DNA of 64,000 nt from Protonemura montana (GCA_947568835.1 OX387607.1:14585701-14649700); one strand, 5' to 3'. Numbered from the stretch's first letter, positions 38,223 to 49,416 are shown. Translations and numbers: made by a program. The notes: generated by a model not told the origin, from the letters alone.

Positions 38223-40616
38223 TTAACCCTGCCACTCCGAACAGCTGTCGCCGCCATCTTCGGTGTCAACCCCATCCACGCCGTCTAAATGCAGCTCAAA
38301 CTCAGAGCCGTCAAACGCCTCTGTCTCACACGCATCCTCCCAATCGTTATCATCTTCTCGGACCTTTCTGACATCGCCTTGCGCCTTTGAAAGCCTCCTT
38401 TGAAAACGAATTGGAATCTTGCTCTTAACTGGCATTTTCACTACGCTGTTAGCGTCGCTAGAGGAGCTGCTCGAATTTTCGGGGGACTTATTCTCATCGA
38501 AATTGCCGAACTCGTCGATGGAGGCGCCGGTGATCCACGAATGGGAAAGGATGGCGTCGACCGTGTCTCGTTTGTCGGCGTTCTTGTTCAGCATGCGGCC
38601 TGGAGTCGATCGGGCAAATTACGTGACATTATAAGGCATTCATTTACTGCGTGACCGAGTAATGTGTTTTATTTATAAGATCTATTTCGAAAGCTTTTCT
38701 TTTAAACTTAATTTTATTTCCTATCTTTGTGTTTTCTAGAATACCTATTTTATTTTTGCAAAATAGATTCTCCAATATTCCGATATATATTCCAAGAAAA
38801 TTGAATAGAATTTTTATATTTATATATGATCTTCTACCATCGCCTTGATCGTCAACCATAGTTTCCATAGATTCACCATTGATTCCACCGTAGAGTAGAA
38901 TGCTTGCTATTTGATTTTTGATCATTTACTTTATTTTTAAGTGCCACACCTTTCTTTCAAACTTTCCACACTCTTTTGATGGGTCTAATGTAAAAATCTG
39001 TCAAATTTAAGTACACAATGCCTTTGCACACAATACCTTTTGCATGCCTTTGCATTTAAGTAAAATGAACATGTAATGGACACCAAATTTATCATTTAAA
39101 CCACTGGTAAACTTTAAAAACTCACCAATAATATGTTTCGCGTTTCCGGAGATATTGGCCCAAGCCTCAGAGGACGTGTCGTATCTTGTCTCAACAATTA
39201 ACCTCTTGTCATCCTCTTCGTCGTGCCCGAGGAACGGTACCGACAGCGAGAGCATATAATAAAGTACGACTCCGGCAGCCCACACGTCCACCTTCTCACC
39301 GTACCCCTCCAGCTTCAACATTTCGGGGGCAACAAAAGCAGTCTCGCCGCAGATTTCAAACAACGGCTTGAACGACCGGCACGCAGAACCGAAATCGATA
39401 AGTTTAGCCGTCCGTCTGCCCGATGGCGTGGCTTTCACCATGATGTTAGTCGTTGAAACGCCTCTGTGGACGATCCTCAGGCAGTGCAAGTAGAACAGCG
39501 CTGACAAAATGTTACCCATTATCAGTTTAGCTTCGTCTTCTGAAATTTTGCCCTCGTCGTTCAGCAGTGCTTTTAAATCTTTGTCGAGTAGTTCAAAAAC
39601 TAGGTAGACCTCAGAAGAGGAGTCTGCATGGTGAAAGAGTCGAACGATGTTAGGGTGTCGAACGACTTTCATCATAGACAATTCCTGACTCAGTGATTCG
39701 AAAGTAACCTTGTTCTTGCGTGAGATTTTCATTGCATATCTCACGCCGTCGTCCTTCCGCATTTTCACCGAGCAACTGTAGATACTGGAGAACCGACCAG
39801 TACCAATCATCTTACCCAGATCGTATTTGACCCCAATCTGAGGCAACAATTTAGTGCTTTCAGGCTCTCTCTTCGGCGGCTCTTTAAGACTGATTTTATC
39901 TGAGTTTGGGGGCTTATTCAGTTGCATCACAGCCTGCACTTCATCTTCACTCAGCTGCAGATCTTTCGCCAAACAAATTGCCTCTTTACGGAACGCGAAG
40001 AAAATGAAATGGCGGCCAAAGATTTCGTCGAGACTGCACACTAGCTTCCCGTTGAGAGTATAAAGGCTGTGCATTGGCGCAGAATCAAAATTGATGACCT
40101 CGTTTATAACGGTCAAGACTGCTTCGAAGTCGTGAGCATTGCGACTGTTTAAAAGAACGCGTGCAATCTTCCTGGGTCGGTTTCCCATCCGCACAATAGT
40201 TATTTTCTTCGCGGCATACGATTCCCCTGCTTGCATGTAGTCTTTCGACAGTGATTTCAAAGAGCAAGACGAAAAAATCGACTCTCTTGAAATATATGAA
40301 GCTCTTTTCGGTGTTGATGGTGGTTGTGGTGGTGCCGTGCAATTGTAAGGTCCATCTCTGAACGTTTCTTGCAAGCAGGTTGCTACGTATGCCCCACTGT
40401 CTTGTATGCCAGCTAGTGAATTAACTTTGGTACCGTTTATATCGTACAAGGCTCGGACGCCTCCCATGTGAATAAACACGTTTTTCTTCAGTAAAGTGGT
40501 GACATCTTCCAAGAATGTCATAAAAGAGGTATATTTTTTGGTCTCGAACTTCATGACGACGCCTTTAAAATTGGCGTCTCCATTACGAAAAAGTTGTATT
40601 CTAATTACTCGGGGTC
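38223..40616 (-). CDS. DCLK-like: Doublecortin-like kinase (two DCX domains plus predicted pseudokinase domain), 3' two exons
   Basis: Coding exons are 40616-39126 and 38599-38223; together they give about 621 codons, and the first coding exon is missing. Residues below are numbered from the ATG at 40554; 20 in-frame residues precede it, including the RNGD of the first DCX domain, so that ATG is not the true start. DCX1 runs to about residue 68, DCX2 spans about 116-210, and the kinase domain starts near 243. DCX domains bind microtubules or tubulin, so a cytoskeletal role is expected from the family. The kinase keeps GTGRFS (251-256), the ATP lysine K276, the alpha-C glutamate E291, DFG (387-389) and APE (409-411). 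The catalytic loop reads HRGVSTTN (363-370): Asp becomes Gly at 365 and the catalytic-loop Lys is absent. Subdomain XI (MLNKNADKR, then LSHSW) is restored only by splicing, which supports the exon model. The C-terminal tail of about 100 residues is serine-rich, then acidic. No AATAAA is visible within about 180 bp of the stop. Family assignment is firm; orthology to a particular DCLK is not. Confidence 0.9.
38600..39125 (-). other. Intron of the DCLK-like gene (phase 1)
   Basis: On the minus strand the donor is ATTATTG|GTGAGT (last exon base 39126) and the acceptor is CTCCAG|GC (first exon base 38599). Splicing joins ATT ATT G to GC CGC ATG, giving IIGRMLNK, the expected kinase subdomain XI sequence. 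Reading through the intron instead gives an unrelated tail and a stop at 39007. The intron is AT-rich and contains no recognisable element. Confidence 0.85.
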
Positions 40617-40665
40617 CTGTGGGAAATTGGAAACGAAATTTGTTAGAAAATTATTCAAGAAGTGT
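40617..40665 (-). promoter_or_regulatory. 3' splice acceptor region upstream of the first visible DCLK-like exon
   Basis: On the minus strand this stretch contains TTCTAAC (a branch-point-like match), then a pyrimidine-biased run ending in CCCACAG just before the exon base at 40616. The reading frame enters with two bases of a split codon (phase 1), followed by PRVIRIQLFRNGD, the start of a DCX domain. This shows that an upstream coding exon must exist at a coordinate above 40665. I scanned for it and found no convincing ATG exon with a phase 1 donor. Confidence 0.6.
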
Positions 40666-43546
40666 TGACGTCGGTTCAATTTGACAGACGTCAGATTACA
40701 GAAGCAAGGCTAACAGAAAAAGTAAAAAAGTAGTGCACTAACTTGATTTTCCATGAATTTTTACACTCGAGTTCAACATGTTTAATGCTTTAAGTCATAC
40801 GCTTTTTCATCTTTTCAGGTAATTTTTATGAAATAACTGGATTTATCTTAATGTGGTGTAAAACCAATATTCTCCAGCACCCACGTATAAAATAAGACTG
40901 TCTAGTATCCTTGCAAAGCATGGTGGATACGACATCAAAATTGTACTCAATAAGGCCATGGTTCATCCAGAGCCGGATAGAATTTCCTCGTGAATGTAAA
41001 ACTAGGTAAATGCAAACGAGTTTCCGAACGATTCTGAACGAAGCAGAGAAAACCCCGAGCTGCCGAACGAGAAACAAAATGGACATACAATCAAATTACG
41101 GAGATCATAACGCCGTTATCCAGGGTTCGGAAGGGTCAACACGTCACGGATGCAAAGGCTACAGCCAATGGCTTCTTGTGGCAATAGAAGACGAATATTT
41201 CCTGCGTCCGGGATTTAAAGACGGCTTTGAGCAAAAAAAAAAAACCTTTGCTCATATTTTCGTTCGCCCCAGGGAAATTTCAGATCGTCTTACTCTGTGC
41301 TAGGTTTCAAATCCGTGTTTGGTTTGAAGAATAAGAATTTTATTTACAAGCCAAATACCAGAATCAGGATTTCTTGTCTTTAGAATGTGCCAATTTTGAT
41401 TTTCACTCAATTTTACTGACTGATTTCATCGTTTCCATTTTGAAAAAGCATGCAAATTTGCAAACACGCCCACGCCCATCATCTCCATTCCCTTGGCTAT
41501 ATGAGGTAAATTATAAAGCAATTAATTTCCAGCAGATTGCATTTTACGCTTTATAGTCCTGTAGCACCAACGGCGAGTCGCCGACCTATCACGCTAGACA
41601 CAAATTCGTTAAGCTAAACATGCGAAAATAATCCATTTATTCGCAAACTCTGAGATTGCCTTGATTTGATATTAACTACGTTGATTTTTTTTTATGTTTA
41701 AACTGAAATTGGCTTTGAAAATGGCGCTGTCGTGTACGTAGCTTTTAATCTATACGCATGCTTTGACAACAAATTACTCGTTTTTTTTTTTAATTAGAGA
41801 GGGCGTTTTTTTGAGTTTCAGCTAATCGATTCTATCAAAAACAGTATGTGCCCGATATGCTCATTATTTTACTTACCTACTCCTCTACATTTTTGTCCGC
41901 ATATACAAGAATTACTTAAAAAATGAAGGTAATATTAGATTTTTCAAAATGAAATATAAACTTTAAAAATATATAACCTTGGTGCAATAATAATTCCTGC
42001 ACTATCCTCGAAAAACAGCATGAATTCAAAATGCCAGATCCCTCGGAGTTGATAACCTAGCTATCCTGTCAATGCATATTTCACCGACAACGATTTCCCT
42101 CGGTGGTGACGCACCAACGGGACTGCCATTCACCGACAACGCTGCGCGAGACGCGTACAACCGAGCGGTGTTATTCGGGGAAAAGAAAGATTGGTTCGGA
42201 GCGCGGAGGGTTTAAACGATGCCATGAAATCTACATGCCAAAAGCCGAGTATGATTCGGTTACGCCAAAGAATCTTGTTGCTGATCTGTTATGTAAAATG
42301 CCACGAAATTAAGTTTCGTCCGCGCTTCGGGAATTATGAACACATTTTCAATTTGCTCCGTCGTGAAATAATGAGAACGCAGTCTTGTCGTGGCATGGCT
42401 GGCAAATTAATGAAGGAGAGCTTCGTTGATATTGAATTTCATTGCTGGATTTTTTTTTACGCTTCTCATTTTCGAGAGAAGCTGGGTAACTCGCTGTTTC
42501 ATTTTTTTTAATTTGTTATTTGTGGTTGAAATCTACTTCATCATTGAAATTCACTCCGATGAGTGTAGTAACTAGATTACAAAAAACACAAAAAAAAAAC
42601 ACAAAAAATCAACAAAAACGACACTAGACAATTTATGTTTTAAAATCGACTTCATTTGGGTAGAAAACTAAAGTTTTTTCATTAGAAACTTGTGCTTTCT
42701 TTGCAGCGATCTTAAGTGTAAGGTACTCAATCTATAAATATTACCTTAAATTAAATAGAATTACCTCATGTACGCAATTGCTAATCGTAAAGAAATTGAA
42801 CGAAAACTAACACAGTAAAAATATCTGGACATATTTAACCTAAAAAATAATGCGGTATATTGAATAACGCTAGCTTTTCTTGCCGTTTTATTGAACGGTT
42901 CTCGAGTCGCTCTGTAAAATCGAAATTCACTCAACTTTTAGCATAATTTCCCAGAATGAAGCCTTTTCGTCGAATTTCCTGCATTGAAAACGGGTCTCGG
43001 GAGGTTGGGGAGGTACACGACGACGACAAGGAGAAGTTCTAGCAATACTTCAATGCATCTAGGTTAATTGTATTCTTTGTCGTGCCGCGGGTTCCATGAC
43101 AATAAGCTCGGGCGTCGGGACGCTTTGATTAAAGAAATATCTCGACGCTGTCAAGTGTGAAAATATCGCCGCCATTTCAGATCGACGCTGCGTGCTGATT
43201 GGTGGATCGGGGGACAGTGCTGCTGGCAGTGTTGCTAAATTGTGTTTGATTTTGATTTCGGGTGAAAAATTGATGTTTTTTTTTTTTTTTAGGAAGAGCG
43301 TGGACATTTATGGTTATTGAAAAGTGAAGTTGAATAAAACAAGGAGCAAATAATAACTAAATTTTAAAACTAGAATGAAGCTTAAAACTTAAGACATTTA
43401 TAATTTTACTTTTCTATCAAACTTCTGCAAAGGTCGGCTTTGCGAATTTGTAAACATTCTAATTATTTTAGAAATTTTAACCGACCCTTTGTTGTTATTT
43501 TGAAAATCGCCTGTGGTCTTAGAAGGATTCACCAAAAGGGTAACCA
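40666..43546. other. Probable 5' intron or upstream region of the DCLK-like gene
   Basis: The missing first coding exon and promoter of the minus-strand gene must lie above 40665. I tested a minus-strand donor-like site near 43627 (CATTCCAG|GTAAGT) but its in-frame sequence is a low-complexity run without a usable ATG. A CpG-richer patch at 43075-43215 is a possible promoter, without direct support. Confidence 0.3.
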
Positions 43547-43760
43547 GAAAGGCCAAGTTTGCTTTGTGGTTTGCATCTAGGGGCGTTTTGATGAAAATGC
43601 AGTTTTTGTTTATTTGTTATAACTTACCTGGAATGAAAAAGAAGCAGAGATAAAAAAAAATTTGGCTCAAATCACTTTCCCGCAGCCATTTTGTTCTCGA
43701 ATTAATTAAGTAAGTGACAGCCGTGGAGGTGCCAAGTTTGCTCTGCGGGTTGCGTCTAGG
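43547..43760 (+). repeat. Paired dispersed repeat (tgccaagtttgctctgcggg), first pair
   Basis: Two copies about 176 bp apart (43547-43580 and 43723-43760) read gccaagtttgctttgtggtt / gccaagtttgctctgcgggt followed by tgc(a/g)tctagg. The same motif is paired again at 54818-55020, so this is a dispersed dimeric unit. Confidence 0.6.
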
Positions 43761-43966
43761 AGATTTTACTTGCTAGTTTATTTGGGACTTGTTAAAATTT
43801 GTTTTACATTGTCACAAAATATCTAAACAATTGGACATCATTAGCTCGACGTTTAAAATTTATTTTGCCTGATTGTGTTTGCAATCGTTGGGAAAAAAAA
43901 AGTGGTAGCATATTTTTTGTTTTAACTTACGAACTGTTAGCTAATTAATAGTTTATTAGGACAACC

Positions 43967-44036
43967 CCGACGCCATTAGACCAGTGCCGCAGGGCCAGTT
44001 GTCAAAACAGTGCGTCGTTAAACACCACAAATAATA
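43967..44036 (+). mobile_element. 5'-truncated 5S-SINE tail flanked by a 12-bp duplication
   Basis: Seventy bases of the SINE 3' end (gacgccattagaccagtgcc, then cagtgcgtcgttaaacacc) lie between attaggacaacc at 43955-43966 and again at 44037-44048. The perfect 12-bp direct repeat fixes both insertion borders and the true 3' end. Confidence 0.92.
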
Positions 44037-44504
44037 ATTAGGACAACCAATTATAATCCAATATATTTTGCAAATATCTCATACATTCTCAAGCATCGGA
44101 ATACTTTGTCTTTAGTAAAATATAAATAAAAATATATCCTTTCCAGTTTTTACATTTTTAATTTCAATTCGTTGTGAACAGAAAGATGAAAGACAACCCA
44201 GAAGAAAACATGTTTTTCACTCTCATGGGAAATGCATCATCAACACGAGCGTAAATAGAAAGAACTTGCAAATGTATATACGAGTTTATTTTGCCGTTCA
44301 AAAGTAAACAAAAACTATTTTCAACGGTGCTGATTACAAAATGCATCGCTGCACATTTCTTTTTGAGTAAGTACCGGCGTTGGCATGCAACAACAAAGCT
44401 AGCGCGAGTAATGTGCGATTTTCCTCGAGTGATTTCTACTCTCGCCACTTCGGCCTGGTTTTCTTGCTGACGGCGCTTCAACTCGACCACTCAATCAACT
44501 GAGA

Positions 44505-44506
44505 GA

Positions 44507-44545
<39 letters not shown>

Positions 44546-44546
44546 A
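44505..44546. repeat. (GTCGGC)n hexanucleotide repeat
   Basis: About seven gtcggc units. On the minus strand it lies in the 72-codon ORF 44478-44696 and reads as alternating Asp-Ala; that ORF is otherwise unsupported. Confidence 0.9.
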
Positions 44547-45364
44547 AACCTTTTCCCCCAAAACCGATCCACAAGACAATTCACGTAGTTTCCGTGGAGA
44601 GTCGTGGTTGGCTAGGAGTGGATGATGAGTGTCAAATAATGTCGCCCGTACCCTGAGCTTGGTCTTAGCGCCCAGCAAGAGTGGTTTTCTACACATTTGC
44701 AGCTGGAAATTAGAACATTACTTGAAGGCGAGGAACCGATTTTATTCATACTCAACATAGCGTTCAATGCCAATTCAATATCGTCATATTATTATTATTT
44801 TTGATTTTTTGTAATTGTAAAAAAAATTCTACTTACATAAGCTAAAAAAAATATAGTAAAATTGTTCTTAAAAAAATGTCAAAAACATAATTTTCAATTC
44901 ATAAGTAAGACTATTTTTAAAAATCATCTTAAAGGCAACTAAACTTAGCTTCGAAAATCTTTTTCCTATCGATTTATTTTTTTATGAAATTAATCTCTAG
45001 TAGTAGGAATACGACAAAATTGTTATAATTCCACAAATTTGCGATTTTGTTTTCATTCTTTAGTTTCTTCATCCGTTTCCTTTATTTTGTCAAAGAAATT
45101 ACAAAAACAAGCAGAAAATATGAACTAGAACATTATAGCTAGGAAACAGACAAAAACGAATCACGATCTCGTTAAAAGCACGGCCTTGTACGTTTTACAA
45201 GGTCATCCACCAATAAAACCAGATAATTCTGTCACAATATTTACTAACCAAAGTCACTAGAATCAGAGTGACTGTGAGTATTCACAGCCTCTTGGTTCTA
45301 CTTCTTGGAGATCCGTCATTCTCATCACCAAAATACACCAAAATCGTCTCAAAAAGCCAGTGTC

Positions 45365-45420
45365 TGTCTCCACCCACGATAGGTGGAGATTGGGGTTCGA
45401 GTTCCCGTTCGGACATCCAT
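45365..45420 (+). mobile_element. tRNA-like SINE fragment
   Basis: cacccacgataggtggagat followed by ggggttcgagttcccgttcg holds a good B box (GGTTCGAGTTCC). The same segment occurs in reverse orientation at about 51510-51560, which shows an interspersed family. Confidence 0.45.
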
Positions 45421-45585
45421 TTTTGAGACGGTTATAGTGTTCATAATAATGAAAAACTTCAAAAACCTTCTTACAAATCCAAAGCGACATCAAAACTAGT
45501 TTCCGTGCTTCAAACTATATAAGTGCCAAAACACAGTGCCGAAAGATCTCCCAGATTATTTTAGAAAATACATAATACATTTGTT

Positions 45586-45800
45586 TTTTAGTTATTGACC
45601 CTGATTATTTTGTTTAGATGCATTTAGGAAGCTTGAACTAGGTAATTGTTATAATTTTATGTGGTTCTTTTGTTATTGGAAAATTGTCAGGACTGCTCTA
45701 ACCCTTGAAGAAGTAACTAGTATATGTTGCGAAACGTCGGGCAATTTAGTAGCCCTTTACTTAGCATTCAAAACCCATTTCAAATAGTTTTTCTCATCTC
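45586..45800 (+). mobile_element. Hammerhead-like retroelement family, long copy lacking the 3' end
   Basis: It matches copy 1 from ccctgattatttt through ggaaaattgtcaggactgc. The ribozyme-like segment is 45704-45738: CTTGAAGA, GTAAC paired with GTTGC across an 8-base loop, then GAAAC and GTC. The copy ends after caaatagtttttctc, short of the family's 3' terminus. Confidence 0.75.
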
Positions 45801-46813
45801 TCAGATTCAATTCCATTTCTCTCTGCCTCCCAATTCACTATTAAGACTTTCTAAATGTGCCGTGTCTCGAGCTCACACGAAAGAGAGTTTTCCTTCTTCA
45901 ATTATGAACTGCTTTGAGAAAATAACTTGACTCGAAACGAGCGCTGGTGAAAATTCTCGACCAATGACAGCCGGCGACTTGTCGAGGGTGAATTGTGTGC
46001 GTTTGTGTACGAATTCAGATCACAGTCTGCGTCTGACAGGGGCTGAAAATTGAGAGCGAATCACCCAACTGGCAGTAAACGGAGGAAAGGGATTGTTTTT
46101 ATGCTAATTGATGCGTATAGCGTAGCTCATAGTAAATTTGTTCGCTTGTCAAACAATTTAAGTACACATATTCGAGAGGAAATCGGTTGGAAAAAAACTG
46201 CTCAAGTCAATGGTTTTTTTTTCAGTGGCGATAACATGTTTTAAAACGGTTTCATAAATTTATCACGAGTGAAAAAAAAAACAGTTTTTATCCTTCTTCT
46301 CTTTGCACCTTCACTGGAGTTCACTTTTTCACTAACATTTTCCTGGAATTTTCCTAGTATATTTTAAGATTTTCTCATAAAAATTAAAACATAACAACGA
46401 GTTCAGAATTGCGTTCAAAGAAAACGGCGAATGATTTTTTTTTAACTGAAAAATAAAGCATTCTTGTGAAGAGATTGTTTGTACTTTCAAGTAATTAGCT
46501 TCTAAAGACGAGCAAAATGATCGGGAGGAACTTTTGTTCTATTCAATGAGAAAGACAGCAAGAAAAAACGGATAAAAGTCATTTCAAAGCAGGAATTATT
46601 AATTGTATTCTGGCAGTTTTCTGCCCATTGCTCTTAGTTAATAGTTGATTTGATGACTTATTTATTTTTCTTTACAGATCGCATTTTCTACATGAAAAGA
46701 TGTAAATATTGTATTGTCTCAAGGAAACAATAAAATCCAATTCAGCAAAGAAGTAAAGTTAAATTGCTGTGCCATATAGTTGAGTCTTGTGACATTATCA
46801 CTAGTTTGAAACC

Positions 46814-46838
46814 AGAGAGTTCGAATTTCGAACTCTCT
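46814..46838. repeat. Perfect short inverted repeat
   Basis: agagagttcgaa and ttcgaactctct form 12-bp arms around one T. A related cgaactcgaagttcgag palindrome follows at about 46853-46870. Confidence 0.85.
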
Positions 46839-46989
46839 CGAATACTTCTTCGAACTCGAAGTTCGAGTTCAGGGCAGTTAAGCGTCAAAAAGAGATGACC
46901 TTTCAAATAACTACTTCAGAGAAATTATCTGGAAGAAATTAACAAAATAATTAGATTCTAAAGACGATCGTGAAAGTGATTTTGCTATC

Positions 46990-47156
46990 GGAAAATTGTC
47001 AGGACTGCTCTAACCCTTGAAGAAGTAACTAGTACATGTTACAAAACGTCGGTAAATTTACTTGTCCTTTACTTAGCATTCAAAACCCATTTCAAATAGT
47101 TTTTTTTTTAAACTAGTGCTAAGGATAAATCAAGTAGACATGAGTCTAAAAACCAT
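46990..47156 (+). mobile_element. Hammerhead-like retroelement family, 5'-truncated copy
   Basis: It begins at ggaaaattgtcaggactgct and runs to the family 3' end gagtctaaaaaccatcat. The ribozyme-like segment is 47016-47050 and has AAAAC instead of GAAAC. A minus-oriented 5S-SINE starts about 25 bp downstream. Confidence 0.78.
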
Positions 47157-47182
47157 CATAAATTAAAATAATCTTCATACTT

Positions 47183-47696
47183 GGTGTAACGGCGCTCTGT
47201 TTTGACAACGTGCTCAATGAAGCTGGTCTACTGGCATCGGTGAATGATTGGATGATGATGAGGACGATAATAAACGTAACCTAGTCTAGAAGAGAGAGGA
47301 AATCAGGTGCTACCACGAAGCTTACTCCTGTCAAAAAGAACATAGGGTTTACGTCCCTTCCGAAAGATGGTACAACTCGAGCAGCTAGATTTATTCACAA
47401 TTCATATCCTAACTTTCATCCATCCAACCTCTCTCCCTAACAGAACTGGTCATGTGTATGATGGTCACCCATCCAATACCTGACCCAGCGCAGTGTTGCT
47501 TAACTTTCATCCCTCCAACCTCTCTCCCGAACAGAACTGGTCATGTGTACGATGGTCATCAATCCAACACCTGACCCAGCGCAGTGTTGCTTAACTTTCA
47601 TCTCTCCAACCTCTCTCCCGAACAGAACTGGTCATGTGTACGATGGTCATCAATCCAACACCTGACCCAGCGCAGTGTTGCTTAACTCTGGTAAAC
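47183..47696 (-). mobile_element. 5S-derived SINE, minus strand, with about three head units
   Basis: The 3' tail is at 47183-47260 (reverse complement of the gccattagacc...gcgtcgttaaac tail), a diverged body follows, and three head units at about 91-bp spacing occupy 47415-47696. The body is shortened relative to the copy at 48342. It directly follows the 3' end of a hammerhead-like element at 47156. Confidence 0.8.
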
Positions 47697-47837
47697 TCAC
47701 AAGAACCGTTGTTTCTAGCACGATAAACCGATTGTTTTCTTTTTTTAACTAAGAACACTCTTTAAAAACGATAAAAACATGGTCTTGCTGATAAAAACAA
47801 GATAGAAGCATGTATCTTTAAAAACAAAAGACCGAAC

Positions 47838-48008
47838 GGTTTGGCGTGTTGGCTACACTGGTCCTCGTGAGATCACTGAAGTTAAGCAACACTGCGTTGG
47901 GTCAGTTATTGGATGGGTGACCATCATACACATGACCAGTTCTGTTCGGAAGAGAGGTTGGGATGAAAGTTAAGGAACACTACATTGAGTCAGGTATTGG
48001 ATGGGTGA
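47838..48008 (+). mobile_element. 5S-derived SINE head, truncated copy
   Basis: It starts with cgaacggtttggcgtgttgg as the copy at 63497 does, then ggtcctcgtgagatcactga and gttaagcaacactgcg, closely following 5S rRNA. One extra head unit follows, and the copy stops at ggatgggtgac without body or tail. Confidence 0.82.
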
Positions 48009-48164
48009 CGCGAATATTCATATACGATAAATTGATTTGGTTGACCTTTCATCAGCATGGGCACGGGGTTCTTGATGGTTAAAGTTAGTCCACCAACGAA
48101 GCGAGTGTTATTATTGTCATGGTGATTTTTATGCTAATTTATGTTTTTCTCTTATTTTTTGTAG

Positions 48165-48197
48165 GTGAAATGACTACCAGCCTGCGAGACACAGTGG
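48165..48197 (+). CDS. Candidate 33-bp microexon, phase 1-1
   Basis: A pyrimidine-rich acceptor (ttttctcttattttttgtag) ends at 48164 and a donor GTGAGC starts at 48198. The 33-bp interval read in phase 1 gives EMTTSLRDTV plus split codons at both ends. The phase matches the candidate exon at 14417-14494: joining TGG G to GT GAA keeps the frame (KWGEMTTSLRDTV). So short an open frame has little statistical weight; the support is the quality of both splice sites and the shared phase. No homology recognised. Confidence 0.22.
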
Positions 48198-48341
48198 GTG
48201 AGCATTAAAATAAATGTAAAAAGTTTAACATTGAAATGCGATTGAAAATATGAAGTTTTAAAGACAATTATATGTGAAATGCACAAATAGTTATTGGGAA
48301 ATCTCCTTGCGAAGCTTTACCAAACTTTGACCAAACTTTAT

Positions 48342-48785
48342 CCGAGAGGTTTGACGTTTTGAAACACCTGTTCTCGTGAGATCACCAAATTTAAGCAACA
48401 CCATGCGCTGGGTTAGATTTTGGATGGGTGACCACCATACACATGACCAGATGGACGGATGGACGGTTGGATGGATGAAAGTCAGTACAGCAACTTCACT
48501 CGCCTTGCATATCAACCTCTCGACAGCATGGATTTGTGGAGGAATCCTGTTGTTCGCGTTGTACCGTCCTTCGGAAGGGACGTTAAGCCGGTGGTCACCT
48601 TGGTGCTCTTCTACATGAGTAGGCTACGAGCCGCCACCGGGTCTCCCCTCCTCCCTTCTAGGCTAGGTTGGGTGCATCATCAATCTTATTCTTATTTACT
48701 CATTCACCGGCGCCATTAGACCCGTGCCGCAGGGCCCTTTGTCAAAACAGTGCGTCGTTAAACACCATAAACCAATCAATCTAAA
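48342..48785 (+). mobile_element. 5S-derived SINE, near full length
   Basis: Order: 5S-like head (tctcgtgagatcacc, aagcaacaccatgcgctgg, ggatgggtgacc), a short ggatggacgg microsatellite, the shared body (ctctcgacagcatggattt, gtaccgtccttcggaaggga), and the tail ending gtgcgtcgttaaacacc and aaaccaatcaatc before an A-rich stretch. The 5S head would provide an internal RNA polymerase III promoter. It encodes no protein; movement would need a partner LINE. Confidence 0.88.
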
Positions 48786-49416
48786 AGAAAAAAAAAACAA
48801 TATTGTTTTTTTTGTATCCACTTGACCTGAACTATGTAAAACAAAATGAAAACCCTATATCCTGTTGAAACTCAGTTCAATTTTCCTTCCTAACATTTAA
48901 TCATAACAACAAACTCCGACAACAACCCACATTTTAACGATGCCAACGTTCACATTCGACCGAACCCCATATTTTTCTTGTAACCATCTCACATAAAAAC
49001 ATATTTCTATGAATTGAGGCCAACGGATACGATATCCGACGTCGGTGTCGTCACAGATGATTGCCGACGTCACGGCGCGGCGTCTAACGGTCCGTTTGTT
49101 TGCTCGTGCTCAACGTGGGTGGTAGGGTGAGAGTGAGAGAAGACGATAGTCTCCACTCTGTCTTGCAGCAAGGTCGCAGAACTGAACTAAGTTAAGGGTA
49201 AAATGGCCAAAAGAGGACATTAAGTAGGGAAATGTAAACACGTGCACAAGTGGATGCTGTACAATTGTGTTGGTTGTTGCTTCTCGAGGACAGTTGGTTG
49301 TAAATTGGTGGACATTTATTGCATATTGTATTCGTTTTAAATTGATGTTTAGATAAATAACAGTTTTGGGATGAGTTTCCGAGGGTAGATAAGTAATTAC
49401 TAGAAGCGTTATGTCA

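Noticed and set aside
43621-43690. Minus-strand exon with CATTCCAG|GTAAGT donor as the first DCLK-like exon
   Set aside because: In the required phase it reads a phenylalanine-rich run from a T-tract without an in-frame ATG, unlike any DCX N-terminus.
47838-47935. A true 5S rRNA gene
   Set aside because: Only the middle of 5S is matched, the ends are missing or diverged, and the sequence continues into SINE head repeats.
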